A stretch of DNA of 64,000 nucleotides from Xiphophorus maculatus (Eukaryota; Chordata; Actinopteri; Cyprinodontiformes; Poeciliidae). The DNA lies in contig NC_036456.1 of the NCBI RefSeq assembly GCF_002775205.1, positions 23,370,968 to 23,434,967 on the forward strand, in the 5' to 3' direction. Positions 10,544 through 19,165 of the stretch are shown piece by piece. Position numbers and translations under genes: made by a program. Below the pieces are notes generated by a model. That model did not search any database. It saw only the letters and a program-made list of their open reading frames with translations, and was not told the DNA's origin. Within the stretch, counting starts at the first letter, position 1. Each line of letters begins with the position of its first letter.

Positions 10544-11230
10544 TAGATCAACCAGTTGGACATGAACATGGGTTTGAAGCAGGTTGTCTGCTGGTCTCAG
10601 TGGAGAACATTTATCAGCCCCAGAGTAATTAAAATATAATTTACTATGAGATTTAATGGAAAGTTGAACAGAAGAAAAGACTCCCTTAAAAATCTTAATC
10701 AAATGAAAGGAGAGTTTTGTACAATATACATACATAACATTCACATGATTAAAATTAAACTGACATCAAATGACTTTATCATGTATGGAAAATCACAATT
10801 TAAACCAAAAACCTGAAACATAACTAACAAGGTATTCACTCTTAAAGTACTGTAAAATTTCTGCACATCGTGTTTCTTTGGTCCAAATTACCACAGTCTC
10901 TTGGAGATGCTGGGTCCCCATCATCGGTTTAAGGGATCATTAGTTCAGTGATCACTTGTTGATTGTTTCCTGTGACATCTGTGTACATGAGTCTCCACCA
11001 GCTTCCATTTTTTCTGAGCATGTGGCTGAGGAACTTCTTGCATGCAGCTGCACCAAACTACCAGTAGGTGGCTCTAAAGAACTAAAAATCCCTGAAGAGG
11101 ATTCCCTCTAGTCAAATATCTTCACTTCCTGCTTGCAAGCCACTTTTTTCATCTTTTATTAGTGCCTCTGCCTCCATGTTGTTAAGACACCAGGCTCAAG
11201 GTAAAGTTGAGGAGGGTGGAACTGCATCAA
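10544..11230. other. Downstream flank of TRIM, shared with two other units
   Basis: From about 10776 (tgtatggaaaatcac) this matches 22506-22955 and 29084-29525 nearly base for base. No gene is seen. In each copy it lies downstream of a proline-tailed TRIM gene, beyond the 20-bp minisatellite. Confidence 0.6.
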
Positions 11231-11800
11231 CTATTATATTATGGGCAAGAATGTATACTATTTTATTCAACATACACCTGTTTGTGAATAAAAATGTAAG
11301 TTTGATGTTGAAGTTAGAGAACGTTTCTATTTATTTTGTAATTTTCGTCGTGATAGCGGGAAAATCCCTCCTCACTCCCCAACATACAAATGGTTCGGCT
11401 GCAGAGAAAACTTATTTCTTTAATTTCATCATTCTGCCCCAGTGCTGGACTAAATGCCCGGTTCGCTACAGACAGCCTGAGTCGGTCCCACCGCTGTGGG
11501 TCAGAACCAGATATCCTGATATAAAGAAACGGTACCAAGACTGTCGCCGAGACGCAGCTCAGATCCCCGGTACCACCTGTTCACTGTTCGCTCTCTGCTT
11601 CACCTTAACCTAATGTTACTACCAGGCGGTTCACACGTCTGCTCAGAGATCGGAAAATATCCACCCCATAAAGCCGGGAAACCAAAACCTCCTCTGTGAC
11701 ACTGAACCCATTTTTATTCTATCTCTGCTGAAAACATTAAAGTAAAATTTAACAGCATCGTCATTGTCAAAAGAAATGAATGCTACAGTTTTAGGTCTGT
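11231..11800. other. Segment present only in the first of three homologous flanks
   Basis: Between ggaactgcatc and tgtggtctgtg the other two copies are continuous, while here about 570 bp intervene. There are no clear terminal repeats and no recognised coding content, so it may be an insertion here or a deletion shared by the others. Confidence 0.55.
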
Positions 11801-11827
11801 GGTCTGTGTTACATTCAAGTATTTATA

Positions 11828-12124
11828 GAATGTCTGGACGGGCCCCTGAATGTCTGGAGGGGCCCCTGAATGTCTGGACGGGCCATTGATTGTCTGGAGG
11901 GGCCCCTGAATGTCTGGACGGGCATTTGAATGTCTGGACGGGCCCCTGAATGTCTGGAGGGGCCCCTGAATGTCTGGAGGGGCCTCGAATGTCTGGACAG
12001 GCCATTGATTGTCTGGAGGGGCCCTTGAATGTCTGGACGGGCCCCTGAATGTCTGGAGGGGCCCCTGAATGTCTGGACGGGCCCCTGAATGTCTGGACGG
12101 GCCCCTGAATGTCTGGACGGGCCC
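11828..12124. repeat. 20-bp minisatellite, about 15 units
   Basis: The unit is GAATGTCTGGACGGGCCCCT with gacgg/gagg variants; I count 15 TGTCTGG cores. Homologous arrays at 22983-23101 and 29555-29652 have 6 and 5 units. It lies about 560 bases past the TRIM stop codon, probably beyond the polyadenylation site. Confidence 0.95.
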
Positions 12125-12280
12125 TACCAGCAGCTACTGAGTTTTCTTTGCCCTGATTTTTCTGAATCTTAAAATTCTCAGAGGTGCTAACATCAAAAAC
12201 ATTATGCAGAGTTAAACCCTCTGAGCTTTTTCAATGTTTAAAGCAGCCAAGTTGTTATAGACAGTCAGATATTATTTGGG

Positions 12281-12286
12281 TTTATT
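12281..12286 (-). terminator. Likely polyadenylation signal of the TRIM gene at 12681
   Basis: TTTATT on the plus strand, AATAAA on the gene strand, about 395 bases past the stop. It is conserved at 23258-23263 and 29809-29814 in the paralogous units. Confidence 0.5.
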
Positions 12287-12680
12287 TAGTAAAAAAGCAG
12301 GAAATTTGCTTATTTCATAACTTCATAACCAGAGATCTTCTCTCCTATAGTCTAACAGCTACAGTCTCAGATCAACACAATCCTTCAGCTGTCAGCAGCA
12401 GAAACCACAACTTTACACCTATCAAGAAAAAAGACTACATTTGCTTTGCATTGTCCCCACATGATGACAGGGACACAGTAGGATCCAATTAAATATTAGA
12501 TTCTTGATGGGTTGTTGCTATGTTGTTGTACGTTGTTTTAAGATCTTGTTCAATGAACCTTTTTAACGATGAAACCCTGCAGCTCCAAAGATCTCTGCAC
12601 GGCCCTGCTCCGAGGAACTGTTGGTTCAGTCACTGTCCCGGTGCCAGTACCAGAACTAAGATTTCTAGGCCAGTTGGTTT

Positions 12681-14138
12681 TTATAGCCGTCTCACCACTC
12701 GTCCCCTTGCATAGAATGGACGTGGGGGCAAGATTGGTTGGGGTGGGGACACAGCTGTGGATAAAAGAGAGGATGGGGCTGGGGGTGCAGGGTTGGAGTG
12801 GGTGGGGTGAGCTCTGCAGATAATAAAGGATTTGGCTGGACGTGAAAGGGTAGGTAAGGGCATAAGAGAGGATCGAGGTGTAAGTGGGAGGTCAGATAAG
12901 GAGAAACGAGGGGGTGGAGGTGGAGGGGCAGCTATGGAGCGTCTGGGCATGGGGATGATTGGCCTGCGTTTCCGACTGAAGTCATCAAGGTTAGTCTTTA
13001 AACATTGACCTGCGATTTCCTTGGCAATTGGTTTTGGTTCTGCCAGTAGAACATCCACCTCAGTGACCTTCAGTTCAATATTTGTCCATGTTTCTCTCGG
13101 GATGTCCTGCATTATGTCTCTGAGCTCTGACACAGCTGCTGTCACGTCCTCAAAGTGTCTCAGAGGACGGATGTTGATGCTGGATGAGTGTGTAGACTCA
13201 CTGAGTGCTGGCAGTGAGGGGTAGTTGAGGAGAAACTGGTTGTGATCCTCTGTGTGTGAGAGCTGCTCCAGCTCAGCGTCTTTCCTCTTCAGCTCAGTGA
13301 TCTCCTGCTCCAGCTTCTCCTGAACATCTTTGACTCGACTCACTTCAGTTTCCTGCTGGGATCTGATCTGCTGCTTCACATCAGAGCTTCTTTCCTGGAG
13401 GAGACGGATCATCTCGGTGAAGATCTTCTCATTGTCCTCCACTGCTTTATCAGCAGAGACATTGATGGCCTCCACCTCCTGTTGAAGCAGCTTCACATCT
13501 TTCTCTTGGTCCTGGATTCTCTGATGGATTTGTTGTCGACTCTCCTGGAGCTTCTTCTGCTTCTCAGCTCTTTCTGCTGCAGCTGGGACTGTTTCATGGC
13601 CTTTATGTTTATCCATAGTGCAGAGATAACAGATACACTGCTGATCAGTACGACAGAAGATCTTCATCACCTCATCATGATGAGAGCAGATGTTGTTCTG
13701 GAGCTTCTTGGAGGGATCCACCAGTTTGTGCTTTTGTAATGGTGGAGCATCATGGTGAGGTTGGAGGTGATTCCCACAATAAGATGCATGACAAGTTAAA
13801 CAGGACTTAACAGCTTTCATTTTCCTCCCAGTGCAGACATCACAGGCCACATCTTCAGGTCCAGCATAACAGTGATCAGCTGCAGCAACTGTCTTTTTCA
13901 AATTTTCAACCAACGTTGCTAACATGATGTTTTTCTTCAACATAGATCTCTGCCTAAATGGCTCTCTGCACTGAGGGGAGCTGTGTAATCTACTCTGATC
14001 TTCTCCATCCCAGGAGATTTTAATACAGTTCATACAGTAGCTGTGTCCACAGGGAATAGTCACTGGATCCTTCAGTAGATCTAAGCAGATGGAACAAGAC
14101 AAATTATCTTGGTCTTGGGAATCTCTTCTCTGCGCCAT
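12681..14138 (-). CDS. SPRY-less TRIM with mosaic proline-rich tail; RING ligand lost
   Basis: 485 residues, one exon. A RING (residues 15-57), B-box1 (about 99-138), B-box2 (about 151-183, complete) and coiled coil (about 190-300) align with the SPRY-bearing gene at 4791. After EPKP, where PRY would begin, the protein switches to MAGQ-like sequence and a proline-rich tail (IAAPPPPPPRF, NPAPPAPSS, SPPQPILPPRPFY, ending RGRVVRRL). The seventh RING zinc ligand is serine (residue 54, SSPQC instead of SCPQC), so E2 binding is probably impaired. The tail combines stretches resembling the tails of both the 17663 gene and the 23657/30210 genes, suggesting a recombinant origin. The start is the first ATG in frame; a GTG-opened extension upstream is not used. 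Target and partners of the tail are unknown. Confidence 0.88.
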   Translation of the reverse strand: MAQRRDSQDQDNLSCSICLDLLKDPVTIPCGHSYCMNCIKISWDGEDQSRLHSSPQCREPFRQRSMLKKNIMLATLVENLKKTVAAADHCYAGPEDVACDVCTGRKMKAVKSCLTCHASYCGNHLQPHHDAPPLQKHKLVDPSKKLQNNICSHHDEVMKIFCRTDQQCICYLCTMDKHKGHETVPAAAERAEKQKKLQESRQQIHQRIQDQEKDVKLLQQEVEAINVSADKAVEDNEKIFTEMIRLLQERSSDVKQQIRSQQETEVSRVKDVQEKLEQEITELKRKDAELEQLSHTEDHNQFLLNYPSLPALSESTHSSSINIRPLRHFEDVTAAVSELRDIMQDIPRETWTNIELKVTEVDVLLAEPKPIAKEIAGQCLKTNLDDFSRKRRPIIPMPRRSIAAPPPPPPRFSLSDLPLTPRSSLMPLPTLSRPAKSFIICRAHPTHSNPAPPAPSSLLSTAVSPPQPILPPRPFYARGRVVRRL

Positions 14139-14300
14139 TTCAGCTCTCAGAAATAACTGAGTTTCTCTTTCCAACAACAGCAACTGATTTGAGCCAGGTG
14201 TAAATATCACGTTCCTGAAAAGAGTGTCACTGATTCCACCTATCGTGATGTTTATAAACCAGAGGGGGAGGGAACAAAGTAGGACTTTGAACTGATTACT
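14139..14300 (-). promoter_or_regulatory. Promoter-proximal block of TRIM at 12681, with ISRE
   Basis: On the gene strand GGAAAGAGAAACT (14160-14172) fits the ISRE core GAAANNGAAACT exactly, 21 bases before the ATG. Further upstream GGTTTATAAAC (about 14252-14262) could serve as a TATA-like element, with a start of transcription near 14228. The whole block is duplicated at 19004-19165. Confidence 0.55.
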
Positions 14301-15601
14301 GTCTGCCGAACTGAAAACGTTTTTACAATTGAGTTTATTTTAAAAGGCCGTTGAGCTCAGGTTAAAAGTGAGCAGTTTCTATTCTAATTTGGTTGCAACT
14401 CCACAAAATTGCATGCTATGAAAACTATCATAGCATCCTGTTTTTATCTTAGTAAAAATTAACCATTCAAAAAGCTACATAAATCATGTGCAAATCATGT
14501 ACATAAACAAAAGATTATGGGTCACAAATATTTAATTGGTTTATGATGTTTTTGTCCCAAATATAGAAACTTCCACCCGTACTGGCACTCAACGTGAAAG
14601 ATATTCAATAAGGGTTCAATAAGTTCAATAAGGGGCATTATCTTACACTGAAGCATTTAGAAGGATCCAGTCTTAAATTTTAATTCATTTTTTGGATTCT
14701 CTCTTCAAAATTGGAAAGACAAGACAACAAATAATTTAAGAGGAGTAGCAGGAGAGGAAATTATAGAAAATTACTTCAAGAAAAATATCTCCTTCCCAAA
14801 ATGTTCCCCATATTTAGTCAGAACTTCTGAATAATTGAATTAATCTACCAACATAAGGAATGAGGCAAACCTGCTGAGATAAGACACATTTATGCCAGCG
14901 GAGTGCACAATGACTTTCTCTTCTGTCAGTCCCTGCCAACAAACACCACAAGAGAAGCAATTTTAAACTCAAGTTTTTGGTGAAGAATAATGTGGATTGG
15001 TAAAGACACGTCTGGATTTGTACAGATGGTGCAACTGCAATGATAGGAAAACAGAAAGGATTCATTTGTTTGTGCAGTTTACTCATCTGCTGCTACAACA
15101 CACTGTTCCACCCACAGAGAACAGCTGAGATAATGTCTAAAATCTGTTGTGGACGAGTCTGAATACAATTAACCAGATCGAAGGAAAGTGTTGCCTTGCT
15201 AACAGAAGGCTGCAGGTTGCTCTGGTGAGCGCTGCACTCGGGCCAAACGAAACTGAAGGCTGTGGTGTTTTTCCTTCGTCACTACCCGGCATTTCCAGGC
15301 CTTTAAAGATGGCAGCGTCAACTGTTGAAGCGTCAACAGAAAGCCACTGAACGCATGTCTTCTCCAAGCGCTGTGTGATGAAGTAGGAAGCGAACACACA
15401 AAGTGTGTTTCACGCACAGGTTTGTTGGTTACCATCGGAAAAGTTCTCACACATCTGTTTGAACTTCAAGATGAGGTAAAACTCTTCCTGGACCATACTT
15501 ATGAATTGCATAAAAAAAGGTGGATAATTTCTAATGGCTCACAAAATTGGCATACTTAGCTGATATTTTCAGCACACTCAACACATTGAATTTGGTTTTG
15601 C

Positions 15602-15900
15602 ATGGAAGGCTATCACCACTTTCATTGTCCAGGAGAAAGTTTGGATGATGGCGGTAGGAGTTTGTTCCTCATTCAGTGGGTTGCTGGTTTGGCTCCTGTT
15701 GTTTGCCTCTGTTGTGTCTTTGAGCAAGACACTTCACCTGCCTTGCCTGCTGGTGTAGGTCAGAGGTCCCGATGTAACCGGTGCTTGGCAACCTCAGTTC
15801 TGCCAGACTCCCCCAGGGCAGCTGTGGCTACTATCCAGTAGCTTGCCACCATCAGCGTATGAATGAGTGCACAACATTTGCAAGACCTTCAATCACAGCG
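15602..15900 (+). repeat. Interspersed fish repeat
   Basis: Contains gtgggttgctggtt, ttgagcaagacacttcacc and ccccagggcagctgtggcta, phrases I recognise from a widespread teleost interspersed repeat. The exact family is not certain. Its duplicate is at 20440-20740. Confidence 0.55.
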
Positions 15901-17229
15901 GGAGATTGCTTGATGTTGTGTTTCCATCCGAATTTGAAGTCTTTTAGATTTCTGAATTAAATGTTACGATCTGTGATTACTTCATCCAATGCCAGTATGT
16001 TTTAGTTCTTGTGGGTGGCAAGGCCTCAGCTGCTTGGTGTTATTAGTCGACTTTCTTCAGTTTTAATAGAATTTAGCCTGATTGTTGTTGCAGTTTGTTA
16101 ATTGTAGTTTGGTGTTTTGAGTCTGATTCAGAGTTAGGTGTTGATGCTTATTTATTGATTAAATACTGTATATTTTTGCAAGTTACAGTACAGACATTTT
16201 ACATTAAAATAATTTAACCCTTCATGTTATTTTGCTGTATGATGAAAGTTGTTTTATTGTGAAATTGTAGTCATGTTACTACTGTCCATTTGATTACATT
16301 TTCTACCACTGGGCTTGTGGTAGAAACACAATAAGCAAACCCATACACAGTTTCAGTCAAAGTTTATTCATTTAAAAAAATTTCCCTTCCAGCTAAAAGC
16401 TTTTAATTTGATTTGAAGTTAAAAGCAAACAAACTGCACACCCAGTTAGATCAACAACTACATAAAGGAACTTTTAGCAAACAGCAGCTTGTAAAGCCAC
16501 ACCTGTAGTTAAACATTTAACATAATCAGAAACAACCTTTGTACCTCCAGCACCACTTCTGATTAAAAACCAGGTCTGGCAGCTGTTGCTATCTTTCATT
16601 TACAAGTTGAAGGTCTTATTTACAGAACTACAGTCTTCATGTGTGGAACAAATCACGACATGAAATTTACTCACATCTCACGGATATGACGTTAATTTGC
16701 TGATTCTCGTCAATCAACCAAATTTATTTGTATAACACATTTCAACAATATGACAGCTCAAAGTGCTTCAATCGCAAAAACATAAAAATCCATCATAGAC
16801 AAATATAGTAGGTAATTTAAGGGGAATTTTTACTTTACAAATGATTAACAGCCAATTCACACGGGATTAAGATGACAGACAATCTGTGCTATTAATACAA
16901 ATATGTGATCAACAGAGTTTATCACTGTAGTGGTGATACGCTAGTTTAAAATTGCAGTCAAATCCACATATATCCTAGTTCTTTTAGAACAGAAAACATT
17001 AAAGAGGCAAATTTCTGACGCAGTCCCATCAAAGCATGCTAAAGAAAATATAAAATAACACATCTTAGAGCTGTATTTATACTGTGACATCAGGAAATTG
17101 TGATATTTCTACCTGAGGTTATTATACTGGCCCATTCCAATTTGGGGACGACAGTTAAAAGGGTTAATAATATTGGACAATTTGTGCTTAATGTCCAGCA
17201 ACCCCCACTGCTAACAAAGCCATTACAGA

Positions 17230-17410
17230 GAAAAGAAACCTAGCATCGGACCACTGACACCTGGATCAGTTCTCAGCTCCCTTCACCAACAAATCTCCAC
17301 CTTTGGTTCTGGTTGGGTTCTCTTTGTTCCATGAAGTCTCATACGGGGTACCCCAAGGTGTAATCCTGGGACTCCTCTTATTAAATATCTATATGCTCCC
17401 ACTAGCTCAG
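17230..17410 (+). mobile_element. LINE reverse-transcriptase fragment
   Basis: Bases 17342-17410 read YGVPQGVILGLLLLNIYMLP, which matches the conserved GVPQGSxLGPLLF motif of LINE reverse transcriptases, probably of the L2 type. The frame is short and decayed. Duplicate copies lie at about 22070-22255 and 28645-28830, so it was present before the TRIM units multiplied. Confidence 0.8.
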
Positions 17411-17468
17411 GTTATTTCACATTATTAAACAAACCATGAAAACCATAACTGCAAGATTATGAGAATCA

Positions 17469-17474
17469 TTTATT
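17469..17474 (-). terminator. Likely polyadenylation signal of TRIM at 17663
   Basis: TTTATT on the plus strand gives AATAAA about 190 bases past the stop codon on the gene strand. Confidence 0.5.
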
Positions 17475-17662
17475 AATACACAGACTTCATCTACTATCAA
17501 ACAAGACAAATTAAATCATTATTAGTTACTTCTCAGATTATTCTCCTCTTGCATCTTTTTTGTTGCCGTTTCTGTAAAACAAAAAGACTAACAGAATTAC
17601 ATATCAATCAAATGATTAAAATCTAACCTTCTTAACTTTCTTTTTATCCCAACAAAAGAAGA

Positions 17663-19003
17663 TTATTTCGTGTATGGATAAAAACAATTCATAGGATAGT
17701 ATGGCTGTTCATAAACGAAAGGATTTGGCTGGACGTAAGGGGTTTGGTAAGGGAGAGGACGTCCCATATTTGGGAGGACAGATGAGGGGAAAGGAGAGGG
17801 TGGAGGTGGAGGGGCAGCTATGAAGAAAGGAGAGGATGGGACTAGTTGTGGAGGTTTGGTCCTGTCGCATAACTGGTTGGGTCTGTCTGACCTGCAGTCA
17901 CTGACGTCATCAAGGTTAGTCACATCAGTGACCTTCAGTTCAACGTTTCTCCATGTTTCTCTCAGGAGGTTCTGCATTTCGGCTCTGAGCTGTGACATTT
18001 CTGGTGTCATGTACTCAACGTCACTCAGAGGACAGATGTTGCTGATGGGTTCGGGTTTACAAACTCTGAGTGCTGGCCTTGAGGGGTAGTTGAGGAGAAA
18101 CTGGTTGTGATCCTCTGTGTGTGAGAGCTGCTCCAGCTCAGCGTCTTTCCTCTTCAGCTCAGTGATCTCCTGCTCCAGCTTCTCCTGAACATCTTTGACT
18201 CGACTCACTTCAGTTTCCTGCTGGGATCTGAGCTGCTGCTTCACATCAGAGCTTCTTTCCTGGAGGAGACGGATCAGCTTGGTGAAGATCTTCTCCCTGT
18301 CCTCCACTGTTTTATCAGCAGAGACATTGATGGCCTCCACCTTCTGTTGATGCAGCTTCACATCTTTCTCTCGATCCTTTATATTCTGCTGGATTCGTTG
18401 TCGACTCTCCTGGAGCTTCTTCTGCTTCTCAGCCCTTTCTGCTGCAGCTGGGACTGTTTCATGGCCTTTATGTTCATCCATAGTGCAGAGATAACAGATA
18501 CACTGCTGATCAGTGCGACAGAAGATCTTCATCACCTCATCATGACGAGAGCAGATGTTGTTCTGGAGATTCTTGGAGGGATCCACCAGTTTGTGCTTTT
18601 GTAATGGTGGAGCATCATGGTGAGGTTGGAGGTGATTCCCACAATAAGATGCATGACAAGTTAAACAGGACTTGACAGCTTTCATTTTCCTCCCAGTGCA
18701 GACATCACAGGCCACATCTTCAGGTCCAGCATAACAGTGATCAGCTGCAGCAACTGTCTTTTTCCAATTTTCAACCAACGTTGCTAACATGATGTTTTTC
18801 TTCAACATAGGTCTCTGCCTAAATGGCTGTCTGCACTGAGGGCAGCTGTGTAATCTACTCTGATATAATCCATCCCAGGAGATTTTAATACAGTTCATAC
18901 AGTAACTGTGTCCACAGGGAATAGTCACTGGATCCTTCAGTAGATCTAAGCAGATGGAACAAGACAAGTTATCTTGGTCTTGGGAATCTCTTCTCTGCGC
19001 CAT
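17663..19003 (-). CDS. SPRY-less TRIM with proline/aromatic tail
   Basis: 446 residues, one exon. RING (about 15-57) has all eight ligands, including SCPQC; B-box1 and B-box2 are complete, followed by the coiled coil. After VTNLDD the protein has no PRY-SPRY but a tail of about 85 residues: IAAPPPPPSPF, then a run rich in proline and aromatic residues ending QPYYPMNCFYPYTK. This end differs from the RRL end of the other three tailed copies. With its flank it is the sister of the gene at 12681: 5' halves and upstream 3.5 kb are nearly identical. The E3 function looks intact; substrate binding by SPRY is absent, and polyproline may bind WW, SH3 or EVH1-type partners (inference). The start is the ATG at 19001-19003, just downstream of an exact ISRE. 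Confidence 0.9.
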   Translation of the reverse strand: MAQRRDSQDQDNLSCSICLDLLKDPVTIPCGHSYCMNCIKISWDGLYQSRLHSCPQCRQPFRQRPMLKKNIMLATLVENWKKTVAAADHCYAGPEDVACDVCTGRKMKAVKSCLTCHASYCGNHLQPHHDAPPLQKHKLVDPSKNLQNNICSRHDEVMKIFCRTDQQCICYLCTMDEHKGHETVPAAAERAEKQKKLQESRQRIQQNIKDREKDVKLHQQKVEAINVSADKTVEDREKIFTKLIRLLQERSSDVKQQLRSQQETEVSRVKDVQEKLEQEITELKRKDAELEQLSHTEDHNQFLLNYPSRPALRVCKPEPISNICPLSDVEYMTPEMSQLRAEMQNLLRETWRNVELKVTDVTNLDDVSDCRSDRPNQLCDRTKPPQLVPSSPFFIAAPPPPPSPFPSSVLPNMGRPLPYQTPYVQPNPFVYEQPYYPMNCFYPYTK

Positions 19004-19165
19004 TTCAGCTCTCAGAAATAACTGAGTTTCTCTTTCCAACAACAGCAACTGATTTGAGCCAGGTGTAAATATCACGTTCCTGAAAAGAGTGTCACTGATT
19101 CCACCTATCGTGATGTTTATAAACCAGAGGGGGAGGGAACAAAGTAGGACTTTGAACTGATTACT
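19004..19165 (-). promoter_or_regulatory. Promoter-proximal block of TRIM at 17663, with ISRE
   Basis: GGAAAGAGAAACT on the gene strand (19025-19037) is an exact ISRE core, 21 bases before the ATG. The block duplicates 14139-14300 almost without change. Confidence 0.55.

Larger units (their letters stand above)
14301..17662. other. Upstream/intergenic part of unit A, copy 1
   Basis: No gene supported. It contains a short hAT/BED-transposase-like peptide relic (LFELQDEVKLFL, about 15450-15485, plus strand), an interspersed repeat at 15602-15900, a common fish repeat piece near 16715-16830, and a LINE piece near 17230-17410. Confidence 0.5.
12826..17678. repeat. Duplicated unit A, copy 1 (about 4.85 kb)
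   Basis: From ggatttggctgga in the TRIM tail to tgtatgga at 17671-17678, this matches 17717-22513 in order and orientation with only scattered differences, including the TRIM gene, its upstream flank and several repeats. A 16-bp tandem tract (near 15316) is an example of an indel between the copies. Confidence 0.85.

Noticed and set aside
11176-11613. A 145-codon plus-strand frame
   Set aside because: It crosses the boundary between the shared flank and the unit-specific segment; no domain, and the frame is not kept in the two homologous flanks.
11823-12005. Possible CRISPR-like array at the 20-bp repeats
   Set aside because: Units are directly adjacent without spacers, and the genome is eukaryotic; it is a minisatellite.
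12184-12492. Plus-strand frames opposite the TRIM 3' regions, repeated in three units
   Set aside because: They recur only because the DNA is duplicated; the sequence has no known domain and differs at its ends between copies.
14139-14210. N-terminal extension of the 12681 and 17663 TRIM genes (reading VIFTPGSNQ)
   Set aside because: The frame is open upstream but begins with GTG, not ATG; the homologous ATG at 14138 is the sensible start.
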